The notes beneath the pieces are model-generated. The model did not search any database. It was not told the DNA's origin and saw only the letters and a list, made by a program, of their open reading frames with translations. The translations under genes were made by a program, and so were the position numbers. A stretch of 64,000 nt of DNA from Mycobacterium saskatchewanense (GTDB lineage: Bacteria; Actinomycetota; Actinomycetes; Mycobacteriales; Mycobacteriaceae). Shown piece after piece: positions 48,955 to 58,219 of the stretch. How positions within the stretch are numbered: position 1 is the stretch's first letter; every line of letters starts with the position of its first letter. Location: positions 3,286,001-3,350,000 of the forward strand of contig NZ_AP022573.1 of assembly GCF_010729105.1 (NCBI RefSeq), written 5' to 3'.

Positions 48955-50031
48955 TCAGAACATCGCCGCCGAGCCGACCTCCGGATGGCCGCGCACGTAC
49001 CGGACGAGCCGGTCGACATAGCTGCGGAACGCGGGAACCTCGATGCCGCTGCCCGCGAGATCCGCGCGGGTGTGGTCGGTGAGGTAATGCGTTGGGAGCG
49101 TGAAGTAATCGACGAGTTCGGGCGGGATTCCGAACAACCGCTGCACGCCCGGAACGTGGGCCAGCGACGCCTTCGCCAGCTTCCGCGGCATCCGAACCTT
49201 GACCAGTTCGCGCCCGGTCGCCTCGGCCAGGGTATCCGCCATCTCGTCGACGGTGAGCGGGCGCGGGTCCGCCAGCTGGTAGGTCCGGCCCTCCGAACCG
49301 GGGCGGCCGCTCAAGTATTCGACGGCGTCGATGACGAAGTCGCGCGGTACCACGTTGACCCGCGTCATCGTCGGGTCGCCGGCCATCGGGACGATCGCGC
49401 GCCGCGGCTGCCGGAGCAGTAACCGCAGGACGAAGTAGGGACCGTCGAATTTCTGCGTCTCACCCGTGCGGCTGTCGCCGACGACGATCGAGGGGCGGTA
49501 GATGGTCGCCGGCATGCCCGCGGACATATGCCAGCGCACGTCCGCCTCGGCGAGGTTCTTGGTCTCCTCGTAGTAGTTGTTGAACGGCGCGCCCACTTCG
49601 AGGTCGTCCTCGCCGAACGGGCCGGCATAGCGTCCGCTGACATAGCAGGTGCTGAAGTAGTGCAGGCGAGTCAATTTCGGGCAGCGCTCGAGCGCGTCGA
49701 GCACGTTGCGGGTGCCGTCGACGTTGACCCGGACGGCGATGTCCCGGGCCACGGTGAGGTCGTACGCGGCGGCAAGGTGCCACGCCTCGGTGACCCCGGC
49801 GAGGACGTCGGCGGCCAGCCCCAGCCCGGGCTGGGTGATGTCACCCTCGACCAGCCGGATCCTGCCCTCCAGGAAGGGATCCGCCGAGCTCAGCTCGCTG
49901 GCGCGACGCTCCGCCTGCGTGGCGAACTTGGGCTGTACCAGACAGATTGCCGAGTCGTCCGTGCGCTTGAGGATCCTCGGCAACAGGGCGGTGCCGAGAA
50001 AGCCGGGAAACCCCGTCATCAACACGGTCAT
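48955..50031 (-). CDS. Extended SDR, fatty acyl-CoA reductase-like (male-sterility type NAD-binding domain)
   Basis: The 358-residue protein has an N-terminal TGFPGFLG cofactor motif, HLAAAYDLTV, and the active site YYEETK (Tyr-x3-Lys), typical of the NAD_binding_4 reductase domain. It lacks the C-terminal sterile domain of full fatty acyl-CoA reductases. The ribosome-binding site AAAGGAG precedes ATG 50031. Placement between an acyl-CoA ligase and a wax ester synthase suggests acyl-CoA or aldehyde reduction; this is inference. Confidence 0.8.
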   Translation of the reverse strand: MTVLMTGFPGFLGTALLPRILKRTDDSAICLVQPKFATQAERRASELSSADPFLEGRIRLVEGDITQPGLGLAADVLAGVTEAWHLAAAYDLTVARDIAVRVNVDGTRNVLDALERCPKLTRLHYFSTCYVSGRYAGPFGEDDLEVGAPFNNYYEETKNLAEADVRWHMSAGMPATIYRPSIVVGDSRTGETQKFDGPYFVLRLLLRQPRRAIVPMAGDPTMTRVNVVPRDFVIDAVEYLSGRPGSEGRTYQLADPRPLTVDEMADTLAEATGRELVKVRMPRKLAKASLAHVPGVQRLFGIPPELVDYFTLPTHYLTDHTRADLAGSGIEVPAFRSYVDRLVRYVRGHPEVGSAAMF

Positions 50032-50049
50032 CACGGTTCTCCTTTCGTG

Positions 50050-51852
50050 TCACCGCTTGGCGTAGAGCGCGTCGACCTCGTTGGCGAACCGGGCGGCCAC
50101 CACGTTGCGCTTGACTTTGAGGGTCGGGGTCAGCTCGCCGGTGAGCACGGTGAAATCGACGGGCAGGATGTGGAACCTGCGGATCGATTCGGCGTTCGAC
50201 ACCGTCTGGTTGGCCGCCTTCACGGCCTGATCGATCTCGCCCACCAGGTCGGGATCGTCGGCCAGGTCCGCGACCGAGGCGGTGGGCGCTTTGCCGTGGT
50301 GCTGCTTCCACACGTCGAAGCCTTCCGGATCGATCGCGATCAGCGCGGCGACGAACGGCCTGTTGTCCCCGACCACCATCGCCTGGCTGATCAGCGGGTG
50401 GGCCCGCAGCTGGTCCTCGAGGACGGCCGGGGCGACGTTCTTGCCGCCGGCGGTGACGATGATCTCCTTCTTGCGGCCGACGATCGACAGGAAACCGTCG
50501 TCGTCCACCGAACCGAGGTCGCCGGTGTGGAACCACCCGTTGACGATCGCCTCGTCGGTGGCCTTCTCGTTGTGCCAATAGCCGGCGAACACCACGCCGC
50601 CGCGGACCAGCACCTCGCCGTCGTTGGCGATCGCCAAGCTGTTGCCGGGCAACAGCTTTCCGACCGTGCCGACCCGCTCGTCACCTAGCCTGTTCACCGT
50701 GATCGCGGAGCTGGTCTCGGTCAGGCCGTAGCCCTCGTAGACCGTCAGCCCGATACCGCGGTAGAAGTGGCACAACCGCTTTCCCAACGGGGCGCCGCCC
50801 GAGACGGCCGCGCGGCATTCGCCGCCCAGCGCGGCGCGCAGCCGCCCGTACACCAGTCGGTCGAACGCGGCGTGTCCCGCCTGCAACAGCCGCCCGGCGC
50901 CCCCGGTGTCCTGGGCGGCGCTCCACTCGGTCGCGGTGCGGGCGGCCAGGTTGAAGAGCCAGCCCCGGCCGCCGTCACGAGCGCTCAACTCGGCTGTGTT
51001 GTAAACCTTTTCGAAGACGCGGGGCACCGACACCACCACCGTGGGCTTGAAGACGGCGAGGGTGGGCACCAGGTTCTTGATGTCGCTGGTGTAACCGGTG
51101 GTGACCTTGTTGGCGAACGCGGACATCGACAGCGAGCGCGCCAGCACGTGGGCCAGCGGCAGGAAGACCAGGAGCCGCTCGCCCTCGCGCAACAGCGTCG
51201 GGAAGCACTCCGCGGCACCCCGAGTCTCGAAGAGCAGGTTCGAGTGCGTCAGCTGGCAGCCCTTCGGGCGCCCGGTCGTGCCCGACGTGTAAATCAGCGT
51301 GGCGGCGTCGGCCGCTCGCAGCGCGGCCAGGCGCTCGTCGAGTTGACCGGTGTCGACCGACTTTCCGGCCTCGGCCAGCTGGTCGAGTGCGACGGGGCCC
51401 CCGGACTCGAGGTGCAGGATGCTGCGCAGATTCGGCAACTCGTTGGTGAGTTCCTTGACCAGCTGGGCGTGCGCGTGGGTCTCGGCGATCACCAGCACGG
51501 CGCCGGAGTCCTCCAGCACCCAGCGCACCTGCTCGGCGGAGGACGTGTCGTAGATCGGCACGGTGACCGCGCCCACCGACAGGATCGCGTAGTCCAGGAT
51601 CACCCACTCGTAGCGGGTGCCCGACAAGATGGCCACCCGGTCGCCGGCGCTCACCCCCTCGGCGATGAGCCCGAGCGCGGTCTGCCGGATCTGCTCGGCG
51701 GCCTGGGCGCACGTCACATCCGTCCAGACGCCGTCGACCAGCCGTCGGAAGATCACGTGGTTGGGGTCGTCGCGCTCGTGGGAGTACACGCTGCTGACGA
51801 TGCTGTCGTGCTCGCCGACGGTGAAGCCCGCCGGCACGCTGAATTCACGCAT
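50050..51852 (-). CDS. Long-chain fatty acid-CoA ligase, FadD15-like
   Basis: The 600-residue AMP-forming ligase has the P-loop [13 protein letters not shown] (about 189-201), [11 protein letters not shown] and the hinge [17 protein letters not shown]. It is strongly similar along its length to what I recall of FadD15 (Rv2187, same length), so it is a paralogue. It activates fatty acids to acyl-CoA and is the first gene of the reverse-strand cluster. Confidence 0.92.
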   Translation of the reverse strand: MREFSVPAGFTVGEHDSIVSSVYSHERDDPNHVIFRRLVDGVWTDVTCAQAAEQIRQTALGLIAEGVSAGDRVAILSGTRYEWVILDYAILSVGAVTVPIYDTSSAEQVRWVLEDSGAVLVIAETHAHAQLVKELTNELPNLRSILHLESGGPVALDQLAEAGKSVDTGQLDERLAALRAADAATLIYTSGTTGRPKGCQLTHSNLLFETRGAAECFPTLLREGERLLVFLPLAHVLARSLSMSAFANKVTTGYTSDIKNLVPTLAVFKPTVVVSVPRVFEKVYNTAELSARDGGRGWLFNLAARTATEWSAAQDTGGAGRLLQAGHAAFDRLVYGRLRAALGGECRAAVSGGAPLGKRLCHFYRGIGLTVYEGYGLTETSSAITVNRLGDERVGTVGKLLPGNSLAIANDGEVLVRGGVVFAGYWHNEKATDEAIVNGWFHTGDLGSVDDDGFLSIVGRKKEIIVTAGGKNVAPAVLEDQLRAHPLISQAMVVGDNRPFVAALIAIDPEGFDVWKQHHGKAPTASVADLADDPDLVGEIDQAVKAANQTVSNAESIRRFHILPVDFTVLTGELTPTLKVKRNVVAARFANEVDALYAKR

Positions 51853-51980
51853 GACTCAAGACTCTCGATGTTGGGTTACTCCGCACGACGCTAACCGCCC
51901 CGACCGGGCGCTTCCTAGTGGCCAAAGGCCCCAGCGCTGACGGCCCTTCAGGCCCTTCCAGGCCCTTCAGGGGGGAGTGG

Positions 51981-52379
51981 TCAGTCCCCGAGGGACCAGG
52001 CGGACGTCGCGATGAGGTCGCCGCGGTCGAGCCCGGCTGCGCGATGTTCGTGCACCGCGGCGTATTCGGGGGTCGTCACCATGTCGATGAACGCCTGCGG
52101 AGTCGGGTACTCGACGATGAGAATGGCGTCCCACCAAGGCCTTTCCCCGTCGCCGATGACGAACGCCGGCGCGGTGCCGAGGTAGCGCACGGTGGCGCCT
52201 ACGCGTTCGAGGTGCGGCGCCACTTCGCGGCCGTAACGCTGATAGGACTCCACGCCGCCCGGCGACGTGAACTTCAGCAGGTTGACCATGACGACTGGTG
52301 CGTCCGCCGGCCGGCCCGCCAACGCCGCGAACTGCTCGGGGGTGGGTCCCAACGAGGCGCTCATGCGGGTGTCCGTCAT
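51981..52379 (-). CDS. DUF1330-family protein (dimeric alpha-beta barrel)
   Basis: The 132-residue protein has the DUF1330/ferredoxin-like barrel pattern: VVMVNLLKF, YQRYGREVAPHLERVGATVRY, and WDAILIVEYPTPQAFIDMV followed by HEHRAAGL. Function is not established for the family. It overlaps the upstream secreted-protein gene by 4 bases (ATGA). The 128-base gap 51853-51980 before fadD holds only GGCCCTTCA-type tandem repeats near 51940-51970. Confidence 0.82.
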   Translation of the reverse strand: MTDTRMSASLGPTPEQFAALAGRPADAPVVMVNLLKFTSPGGVESYQRYGREVAPHLERVGATVRYLGTAPAFVIGDGERPWWDAILIVEYPTPQAFIDMVTTPEYAAVHEHRAAGLDRGDLIATSAWSLGD

Positions 52380-52789
52380 CCGACGGATGTTATGCCCGCG
52401 GTCGACAGGGTGAAGCCGCGGCCCGACGTCACGGTGCAGGTCACCCCGTCGGTCTCCGAGCGACAGTTGAACGGGCCGACTCCGGCGTTCTGGCCATAGG
52501 CGAGCGTGGGGGTGCCTTGAGCGGCGTTGCCCAGGCAGGAGTCGCCCGTGCAGGTCTTGAACGAACCGCTGGTGGTCATCGTCACCGACTGAGGCGGGGA
52601 GTTGGTCTGGCAGTAGGTCTCGTCGGGAATCTCATTGCGCTTGAAGTTCACTTCACAGCTGATGTTGTGCGACGGGGACAGGAAGGAACACTCCGTCGGC
52701 GTGCAGACGGGGTTGTCGGCCGCCGCCCGCGGCAGCGCGGGCCAGCAGGCGAATGCCAACGCCATCGCGGCGACGAGCGTCCGGTGCAC
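52376..52789 (-). CDS. Secreted Cys-rich hypothetical protein
   Basis: The 137-residue product has a signal peptide (1-24, ending PRAAA). The mature part contains eight cysteines in pairs (CTPTECSF, ISCEV, TYCQT, TCTGDSCL, FNCRS, VTCTV), suggesting several disulfides. GTG 52789 is preferred because GGGAGGG lies just upstream; GTG 52801 is the alternative. The family resembles small secreted mycobacterial proteins of unknown function. Confidence 0.75.
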   Translation of the reverse strand: MHRTLVAAMALAFACWPALPRAAADNPVCTPTECSFLSPSHNISCEVNFKRNEIPDETYCQTNSPPQSVTMTTSGSFKTCTGDSCLGNAAQGTPTLAYGQNAGVGPFNCRSETDGVTCTVTSGRGFTLSTAGITSVG

Positions 52790-52955
52790 GGTCCCTCCCA
52801 CGGGTCTGCGGTTCTGTGGCTCTCGAATTATCCAGTCAACGGGCCCGACCGTGTGCCGTTTCGGCGCGCATCTCGTTTGTTGACGGTCACTGCCATGTGG
52901 TCATACTGTGCCGTGCGAGGCGCCATGCGCACCGTTTCCTTTCGGAGGTTCATCG

Positions 52956-54047
52956 ATGAGTAGCCCGACCAAGCTCCGTGTCATCCAGTGGGCGACGGGA
53001 GGTGTGGGCCGGGCCGCCATCGAATGCGTCCTCAATCACCCGCAACTCGAACTCGTCGGCTGTTGGGTACATTCCGCCGAGAAGGACGGCCGGGACGTCG
53101 GCGAGTTCCTCGGCCTCGGTGAGCTGGGCGTCACCGCGACCAACAGCCTCGACGACGTGCTCGCCACGGAGGCCGACTGCGTGGTGTACAGCCCGCTGAT
53201 CCCCAATGACGACGAGGTGGTCGCCATCCTGCGGTCCGGCAAGAACGTCGTGACCCCGGTCGGCTGGGTCTACCCGGACCCGGGCAACCCGCGGCACCGG
53301 GCCGTCGCCGATGCCGCGGCCGAGGCCGGGGTGACCTTGCACGGTTCGGGGATCCACCCGGGCGGGATCACCGAGCGGTTCCCGCTCATGCTGTCCGGGC
53401 TCTCGTCGGCAGTCACCCACATCCGCGCCGAGGAGTTCTCCGACATCCGCACCTACAACGCCCCGGACGTGGTCCGCCACATCATGGGTTTCGGCGGCAC
53501 GCCCGAGGAGGCCATGCAGGGCCCCATGGCGAGTCTGCTGGAGGCGGGGTTCAAACAATCGGTGCGAATGATCGCCGACCACATGGGCTTTCGCATCGAT
53601 CCGAACGTCAGGACCATCCAGGACGTCGCGGTGGCGACCGCCGACATCGACTACGCCCCGTTCCCGATCACCACGGGAGCCGTGGCCGCGCGGCGGTTCC
53701 GGTGGCAGGCGCTCGTGGACGGCGAACCGGTGATCACGGCGGCGGTCAACTGGCTGATGGGCGAGGAGAACCTGGACCCGGCCTGGGATTTCGGCGGCCG
53801 CGGCGAACGCTTCGAGGTGGAGATCACCGGTGAGCCCACCGTGAGCCTCACCTTCAAGGGGTTACAACCCGAGACGATCGCCGAGGGGCTGGTGAAGAAT
53901 CCGGGCGTGGTGGCCACCGCCAACCACTGCGTCAACGCCATCCCGGACGTCTGCGCGGCCGACCCCGGCATCAAGACGTACCTGGACCTGCCCCTCTTCG
54001 CGGGCCGCCCCGCGCCGAAGCTCGCTGCGGGCGCGTCGGCGCGATGA
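52956..54047 (+). CDS. Dihydrodipicolinate-reductase-like NAD(P)-binding oxidoreductase
   Basis: The 363-residue protein has the Rossmann motif VIQWATGGVGRAAI and the same domain plan as the paralogue at 31803-32861 (shared LELVGC, GVTATN, DCVVYSP). A clear ribosome-binding site (CGGAGG) precedes ATG 52956. It begins a three-gene overlapping operon with an SDR and a TetR regulator. Substrate is unknown. Confidence 0.85.
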   Translation: MSSPTKLRVIQWATGGVGRAAIECVLNHPQLELVGCWVHSAEKDGRDVGEFLGLGELGVTATNSLDDVLATEADCVVYSPLIPNDDEVVAILRSGKNVVTPVGWVYPDPGNPRHRAVADAAAEAGVTLHGSGIHPGGITERFPLMLSGLSSAVTHIRAEEFSDIRTYNAPDVVRHIMGFGGTPEEAMQGPMASLLEAGFKQSVRMIADHMGFRIDPNVRTIQDVAVATADIDYAPFPITTGAVAARRFRWQALVDGEPVITAAVNWLMGEENLDPAWDFGGRGERFEVEITGEPTVSLTFKGLQPETIAEGLVKNPGVVATANHCVNAIPDVCAADPGIKTYLDLPLFAGRPAPKLAAGASAR

Positions 54048-54817
54048 CCTACGCCCATCCCGAATCGATGCGCGGCCACGTCGCGATCGTGACCGGCGCG
54101 GCGCAGGGCGTCGGCAAGGGCGTCGCCGTGGCGCTGCTCGAGCGCGGCGCGTCGGTGCTGCTGGTCGACATCCAGGGCGACAAGCTGCGCGCGACCACCG
54201 CAGAGTTGCGGCAGCTGGGCCGAGCCGAGGAGCTGGTGGCCGACCTGCGTGACCCGGACAGCGCGCCGCGCATCGCGGCCGCCGCCGTCGAGGCGTTCGG
54301 CTCCGTGCACGGCCTGGTCAACAACGCGATAGCCACCAACGAGCCGAAGCGATTTGTGGACATCACCCTCGAGGACTGGGCGCTCGGCCACGACGTCGGT
54401 CCACGGGCGACCTTTCTGCTGATGCAGGCGGTGCACCCGTTGATGGTCGAGGCGGGCGGCGGGTCGATCGTGAACCTGGGCTCGGGGACGGGCACCGGTG
54501 GTGAACCGAGGTGGGGCGGCTATGCCGCCGCGAAGGAGGGCATCCGCGGGTTGTCCAAGGTCGCCGCGCTGGAGTGGGGACGGGACAACGTCCGCGTCAA
54601 CGTCGTCTGCCCGTTCGCCGAGTCGGACGGGGTCAAGCTGTGGAAACAGTTCGCCCCCGACGATTACACGAAGGCGGTCAAGCGGGTTCCGATGAAGCGC
54701 ATCGGCGATGTGCGCTCCGACGTCGGCGCGCTGGTCGCCTTCCTGCTCGGCACCGATGCCACCTTCATCACCGGCCAGACCATCCACGTCGACGGCGGGA
54801 TCGGCTGTTTCAGGTGA
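54044..54817 (+). CDS. Short-chain dehydrogenase/reductase
   Basis: The 257-residue SDR has TGAAQGVG (cofactor), NNAIATN, and the active site IVNLGSG (Ser) plus YAAAK. Acidic Asp after strand 2 (LLVDIQG) suggests NAD preference. It overlaps both neighbours (ATGA at the front, GTGA at the end), so the three genes are translated together. Confidence 0.9.
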   Translation: MTYAHPESMRGHVAIVTGAAQGVGKGVAVALLERGASVLLVDIQGDKLRATTAELRQLGRAEELVADLRDPDSAPRIAAAAVEAFGSVHGLVNNAIATNEPKRFVDITLEDWALGHDVGPRATFLLMQAVHPLMVEAGGGSIVNLGSGTGTGGEPRWGGYAAAKEGIRGLSKVAALEWGRDNVRVNVVCPFAESDGVKLWKQFAPDDYTKAVKRVPMKRIGDVRSDVGALVAFLLGTDATFITGQTIHVDGGIGCFR

Positions 54818-55422
54818 CCATCGGCGGAGGGTCGCTACGGGATCGCCAACGCGCGCAGATCCGTGCCGACATCCGGCGCGCGGCGATCCGCCTGTTCGTC
54901 GAGCGCGGTTATGACGCGGTGACCACCGACGAAATCGCCGCCGCCGCAGGGATTTCCCCGCGCACGCTGTTTCGGCACATGCCCGCCAAGGAGGACCTGT
55001 TGCTGGCGCCGGTGCGCCACGGCGGCGCCGCTATCGTGAACCTGCTCGAGCAGCGGCCCGCGCGTGAGGCGCCGGACGTCGCGCTGATCAGCGCCATCGT
55101 GTCGCGGATCAGTTCGTTCGACCAGGCCGACATCGCGGAATGGCGGGAGGCGCTGCTCGGGGCGCCCGGCCTGCTCGAAAAGGCCACGATCCATATGCCC
55201 GGCGACAAAGAGCGCGCGGCCAAGCTCGTCGGCGACCGCATGGGCGCCGACCCCGACAACGACATCCGCCCCGCTCTCCTTGTCCAACTCGCCTTCGCGG
55301 CAGCCGATTTCGCGTTTCAGCGCTGGGTGCGACAGTCGTCTCCCCAGCGCCCACTCGATCTGTGCGTAACCGAGGCCCTGAAAGCGGTCAAGAGCCCGCA
55401 CTGGCGGCGAAAGCCGCGCTGA
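54814..55422 (+). CDS. TetR-family transcriptional regulator
   Basis: The 202-residue protein has a TetR helix-turn-helix (about 14-58, with TTDEIAAAAGISPRTLFRHMPAKEDLL) and a C-terminal TetR_C-like domain. The start is GTG at 54814, overlapping the SDR stop. As last gene of its operon it may give feedback on the operon; no clear palindromic operator was found upstream of 52956. Confidence 0.88.
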   Translation: MTIGGGSLRDRQRAQIRADIRRAAIRLFVERGYDAVTTDEIAAAAGISPRTLFRHMPAKEDLLLAPVRHGGAAIVNLLEQRPAREAPDVALISAIVSRISSFDQADIAEWREALLGAPGLLEKATIHMPGDKERAAKLVGDRMGADPDNDIRPALLVQLAFAAADFAFQRWVRQSSPQRPLDLCVTEALKAVKSPHWRRKPR

Positions 55423-55513
55423 AACGCTTGGCAGCGCCGAGATCGCCGAGGCGGTTGCGATCCGCGGGGCAAATCCTGACCTTCAGCGCAATTTCGGCGG
55501 ATGGCGCTAGGGC

Positions 55514-55831
55514 TTAGCCGCCGCCACCCCCTGCGCCGCCGCCGGCGCCACCGCCGCCGCCGGCCCCGCCTCCGGCCCCTCCAGCACCGCCCGCCGGTCC
55601 TCCCGCACCGCCGCTCACGCCGTTGCCGCCGCCGGTGTTCCCGTTGACGGCGGGCGGTGGCGGGGGCGCAGGGCTCGACGAGATGGGCGGCGCCGCGGGC
55701 GCGTTGTCTGCCATCGTCGTTGCCCCTGCACTTCCCCCGAAGGCGACCGCCAGGCTGATCGTGGCGGCACCGCCCAGCAGCGCAACCGCTTGCTTGGCCT
55801 GGGCTTTCTGAGCTTTCACCGGACCTCCCAT
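55514..55831 (-). CDS. Small exported Gly-rich protein
   Basis: The 105-residue product has a signal or anchor segment (about 14-36, QAVALLGGAATISLAVAFGG), a Pro/Ser region and a tail made almost only of Gly and Ala. It lacks the PE domain, so it is not PE_PGRS. Low-complexity coding makes the end reliable only as a reading frame. The 5' gap 55832-55991 contains nothing else I can support. Confidence 0.5.
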   Translation of the reverse strand: MGGPVKAQKAQAKQAVALLGGAATISLAVAFGGSAGATTMADNAPAAPPISSSPAPPPPPAVNGNTGGGNGVSGGAGGPAGGAGGAGGGAGGGGGAGGGAGGGGG

Positions 55832-55991
55832 ATCGTCGTTGATTCCGATGCCAGCGAGGTACCCGTTCTCCGGATGCGTAACCGGTCCGACTTCCCAGGC
55901 CTTCGGGACCACGGTGCCCTATTCCCCGAACGCATTCGTCGCGCGAGCTGCCCGGGGCTGGACTGCCCGGTCTCACCCGTTGACCGGCGAC

Positions 55992-56963
55992 TCACCCGAG
56001 GGCGGGCAGGACCTTGTCGGTGAGCAGCTGCACCGACTTCCACGCTTCGTCGATGGGCATGCCCCCGACGAGCGGGTGCATGACGAGCGGGCCGTAGTCG
56101 CCCGCGTCCCGAATTTCGGCGATGAGCTCCTCGGGCGTGAGGAACCGGTATCGTCCCGAGGCTTTGACCTCATCCAGGGTGCGGACACCGGGCAGGTGCA
56201 TGAGGGACCGCTGATCGGTCGACCACCCGCCGTAAGTGACTGCCTCCCAAAGGATGTGCTCACCGAGCTCCGCCCATGCGCGCTCTGGGTCTTCGTGCAG
56301 GTAGACCATGCCGTGGTTGACCGGCCCGGGCATGAGGATGAACGGCGTCAGGCCGGCCTGCGCACAGAGCTCGCGGTAGTATGCGGCGACCTCGGGCAGG
56401 TGGTCGGCGAGGCTGAGCGGCAGCCGGAATCGGGCCGCGCGGCGCGCGGTGACGCGCGCGCCACCACCGACGTACAGCGGCGGGTGCGGCCGCGTCCATG
56501 TGCCGGTGCAGATGCCGGCGTCCCCGTTGGTGCCTGACCAGACCGAGAGCATGCGCTCGAGGAGGTTGTCCATCAGCTCGCCGCGCCGGTCGAAATCGGC
56601 TCTTAGCGATTCGTATTCGACCGTGCGGTAGCCAAGCCCCACGGTGGTGTGCAACCGACCGTGGCTCATGTTGTCGACGAGGGCGATGTCCTCGGCGAGC
56701 CGCACCGGATTCCACAAGGGCCCCAGCGCGCAGTCCACGCTGGCGATCAGCGTGGACGTGCGGGCGAGGAACATGGCCGCGGCCAGGATCGGGTTGCAGC
56801 TCCACCCGTGTCCCGTCGCGTGGTGCTCGTCGACGCTGATCGAGGTGATGCCGTGCGACTCGCCCCACTGCGCCAGTTCGAGTGCGGCCGAGAGTAGCCG
56901 GCTCTGGGTGCGTGCGTCACCGTGTGGGGAGGCGAAGTTGAAGCGCAGTACCGTCAGGAGCAT
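55992..56963 (-). CDS. Luciferase-like monooxygenase (flavin- or F420-dependent)
   Basis: The 323-residue TIM-barrel protein of the LLM family has ISVDEHHATGHGWSCNPI, ASVDCALGPLWNPVRLAEDIALVDNMSHGR (as a block, residues about 75-105), VGLGYR and PPLYVGGGA. The last gene of the reverse-strand operon that starts with the sulfotransferase; its ATG lies one base after the VOC stop. Cofactor (FMN or F420) cannot be decided. Confidence 0.88.
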   Translation of the reverse strand: MLLTVLRFNFASPHGDARTQSRLLSAALELAQWGESHGITSISVDEHHATGHGWSCNPILAAAMFLARTSTLIASVDCALGPLWNPVRLAEDIALVDNMSHGRLHTTVGLGYRTVEYESLRADFDRRGELMDNLLERMLSVWSGTNGDAGICTGTWTRPHPPLYVGGGARVTARRAARFRLPLSLADHLPEVAAYYRELCAQAGLTPFILMPGPVNHGMVYLHEDPERAWAELGEHILWEAVTYGGWSTDQRSLMHLPGVRTLDEVKASGRYRFLTPEELIAEIRDAGDYGPLVMHPLVGGMPIDEAWKSVQLLTDKVLPALG

Positions 56964-56964
56964 G

Positions 56965-57444
56965 TCAGCCCTCCGGCGCCAGCGACCGGAGGAAGGCGTC
57001 GAAGTCGGGAAATAGTGCCCTATCGACGATTTCGATGCGGGTCCCGAAGCTGTCGACGTAGTAGGCGAACAGCGCGAGGCCGGGCGGCGAGACGTCGGCG
57101 GTGGCTTCGAAGGCGAAACCGTGCTCCTCGAGCGAGCGCGCGGTGCCGCTCAGGTCGTCGGTGAAGTAGCCGAGGTGATGGATGGCATTGCCCGGGGTCG
57201 CCGTCCACGGGCTGCCGGGGACCTCCTGGATCAGCTCGACGTGCGGGGCCTGTAGCGAATACACGAATGTCGAAGTGAGTTCCCGGCTTTCGGTCGCGGT
57301 GCGGAACGGCAGCGTGTAGCTCGTCGGGGTGATCCAGCGGTAGCCGGCCAGCGCGCTCAGGCGGGCCATCGCCGCGTCGAGGTCGGGCACGACGATGCCG
57401 GTGTGGTAGAAGTCCTCGGGCCGCAGTGCGGGTGCCATGGTCAT
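56965..57444 (-). CDS. VOC-superfamily (glyoxalase/dioxygenase-like) protein
   Basis: The 159-residue protein has VOC-type paired modules with potential metal ligands His (FYHTGIVVPDLDAAM) and His (AIHHLGYFTDDL), and a C-terminal Glu (GTRIEIVD). ATG 57444 is preceded by GAGAGGA; ATG 57462 is the alternative. It lies in a catabolic-type operon between an SDR and an LLM enzyme. Confidence 0.82.
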   Translation of the reverse strand: MTMAPALRPEDFYHTGIVVPDLDAAMARLSALAGYRWITPTSYTLPFRTATESRELTSTFVYSLQAPHVELIQEVPGSPWTATPGNAIHHLGYFTDDLSGTARSLEEHGFAFEATADVSPPGLALFAYYVDSFGTRIEIVDRALFPDFDAFLRSLAPEG

Positions 57445-57469
57445 CGTCCTCTCAAACGTCATCGTCCCT

Positions 57470-58219
57470 TCAGACGCAGTCCGACGCGCCGTCGACCACG
57501 AACAGCGCCCCGCTGGTGTAGCTGCTCTGTTCGGTGCACAGGAATGCGATCGTCGGTGCGATCTCACCGGCGAAGCCTAGGCGGCGCAGTGGGATGTGAG
57601 CCAGCTCCGACTCCACCAGTTCGGGCGCCGCGTGCATGGGCGCGGTCATCGGGGTGTCGATCGTTCCGGGCGCCACCGCGTTCACGCGGATTCCCTTGCC
57701 CGCCCACTTGACCGCGAGGTTCCGCGTGACGTCCACGACCCCGGCCTTGGCGGCACCGTAGCCGGGCACGAGTGGGACGGCGCGCAACGCCGACATCGAC
57801 GCCAGGTTCACCACGCTCGCGCCCCCGGGCGCGGTGGACGCCCTCAGCGCGCGATAGAGGCCGACCGTCAGCCGGTAGGGTCCTGTGAGATTGACCGCGA
57901 CCGATGCCTCGAAGCCGTCCGGCTTCGATTCGTCGATGCCTCCGGGAAAGTTCGCGCCCGCGTTGTTGATCAACACGTCAAGGCGCTCGAAGCGTTCGGC
58001 CAGTGCGTCGACCGACCCCTTGTCGGTGATCTGCAGCTGGTGATACGCCATGCCTGACAGATCCGAGTCGTATTCCGACGCCGCGGGTTTGGTGCCGGTG
58101 ACGGCCACCTCGGCCCCGGCATCCCGGAACAGCACCGCCGTGGTGTGCCCGATGCCACTGGTGCCGCCGGTGACCAGTGCCGTGGTGCCGGTGAAGTCGA
58201 AGCTGACCCGCGCGGTCAT
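57470..58219 (-). CDS. Short-chain dehydrogenase/reductase
   Basis: The 249-residue SDR has TGGTSGIG (cofactor), NNAGANF, and the active site VNLASMSAL (Ser) plus YGAAK, and ends with GALFVVDGASDCV. The ATG overlaps the upstream hydrolase stop by 4 bases. Confidence 0.92.
   Translation of the reverse strand: MTARVSFDFTGTTALVTGGTSGIGHTTAVLFRDAGAEVAVTGTKPAASEYDSDLSGMAYHQLQITDKGSVDALAERFERLDVLINNAGANFPGGIDESKPDGFEASVAVNLTGPYRLTVGLYRALRASTAPGGASVVNLASMSALRAVPLVPGYGAAKAGVVDVTRNLAVKWAGKGIRVNAVAPGTIDTPMTAPMHAAPELVESELAHIPLRRLGFAGEIAPTIAFLCTEQSSYTSGALFVVDGASDCV

Noticed and set aside
51930..51975. Tandem GGCCCTTCA repeats as a functional element
   Set aside because: Three short imperfect copies upstream of the DUF1330 stop; likely simple slippage, with no symmetry or promoter relation.
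55514..55831. PE_PGRS gene
   Set aside because: Gly/Ala-rich tail only; no PE domain, no GGAGG-N-GG repeats of the expected length, and an ordinary signal-like segment instead.
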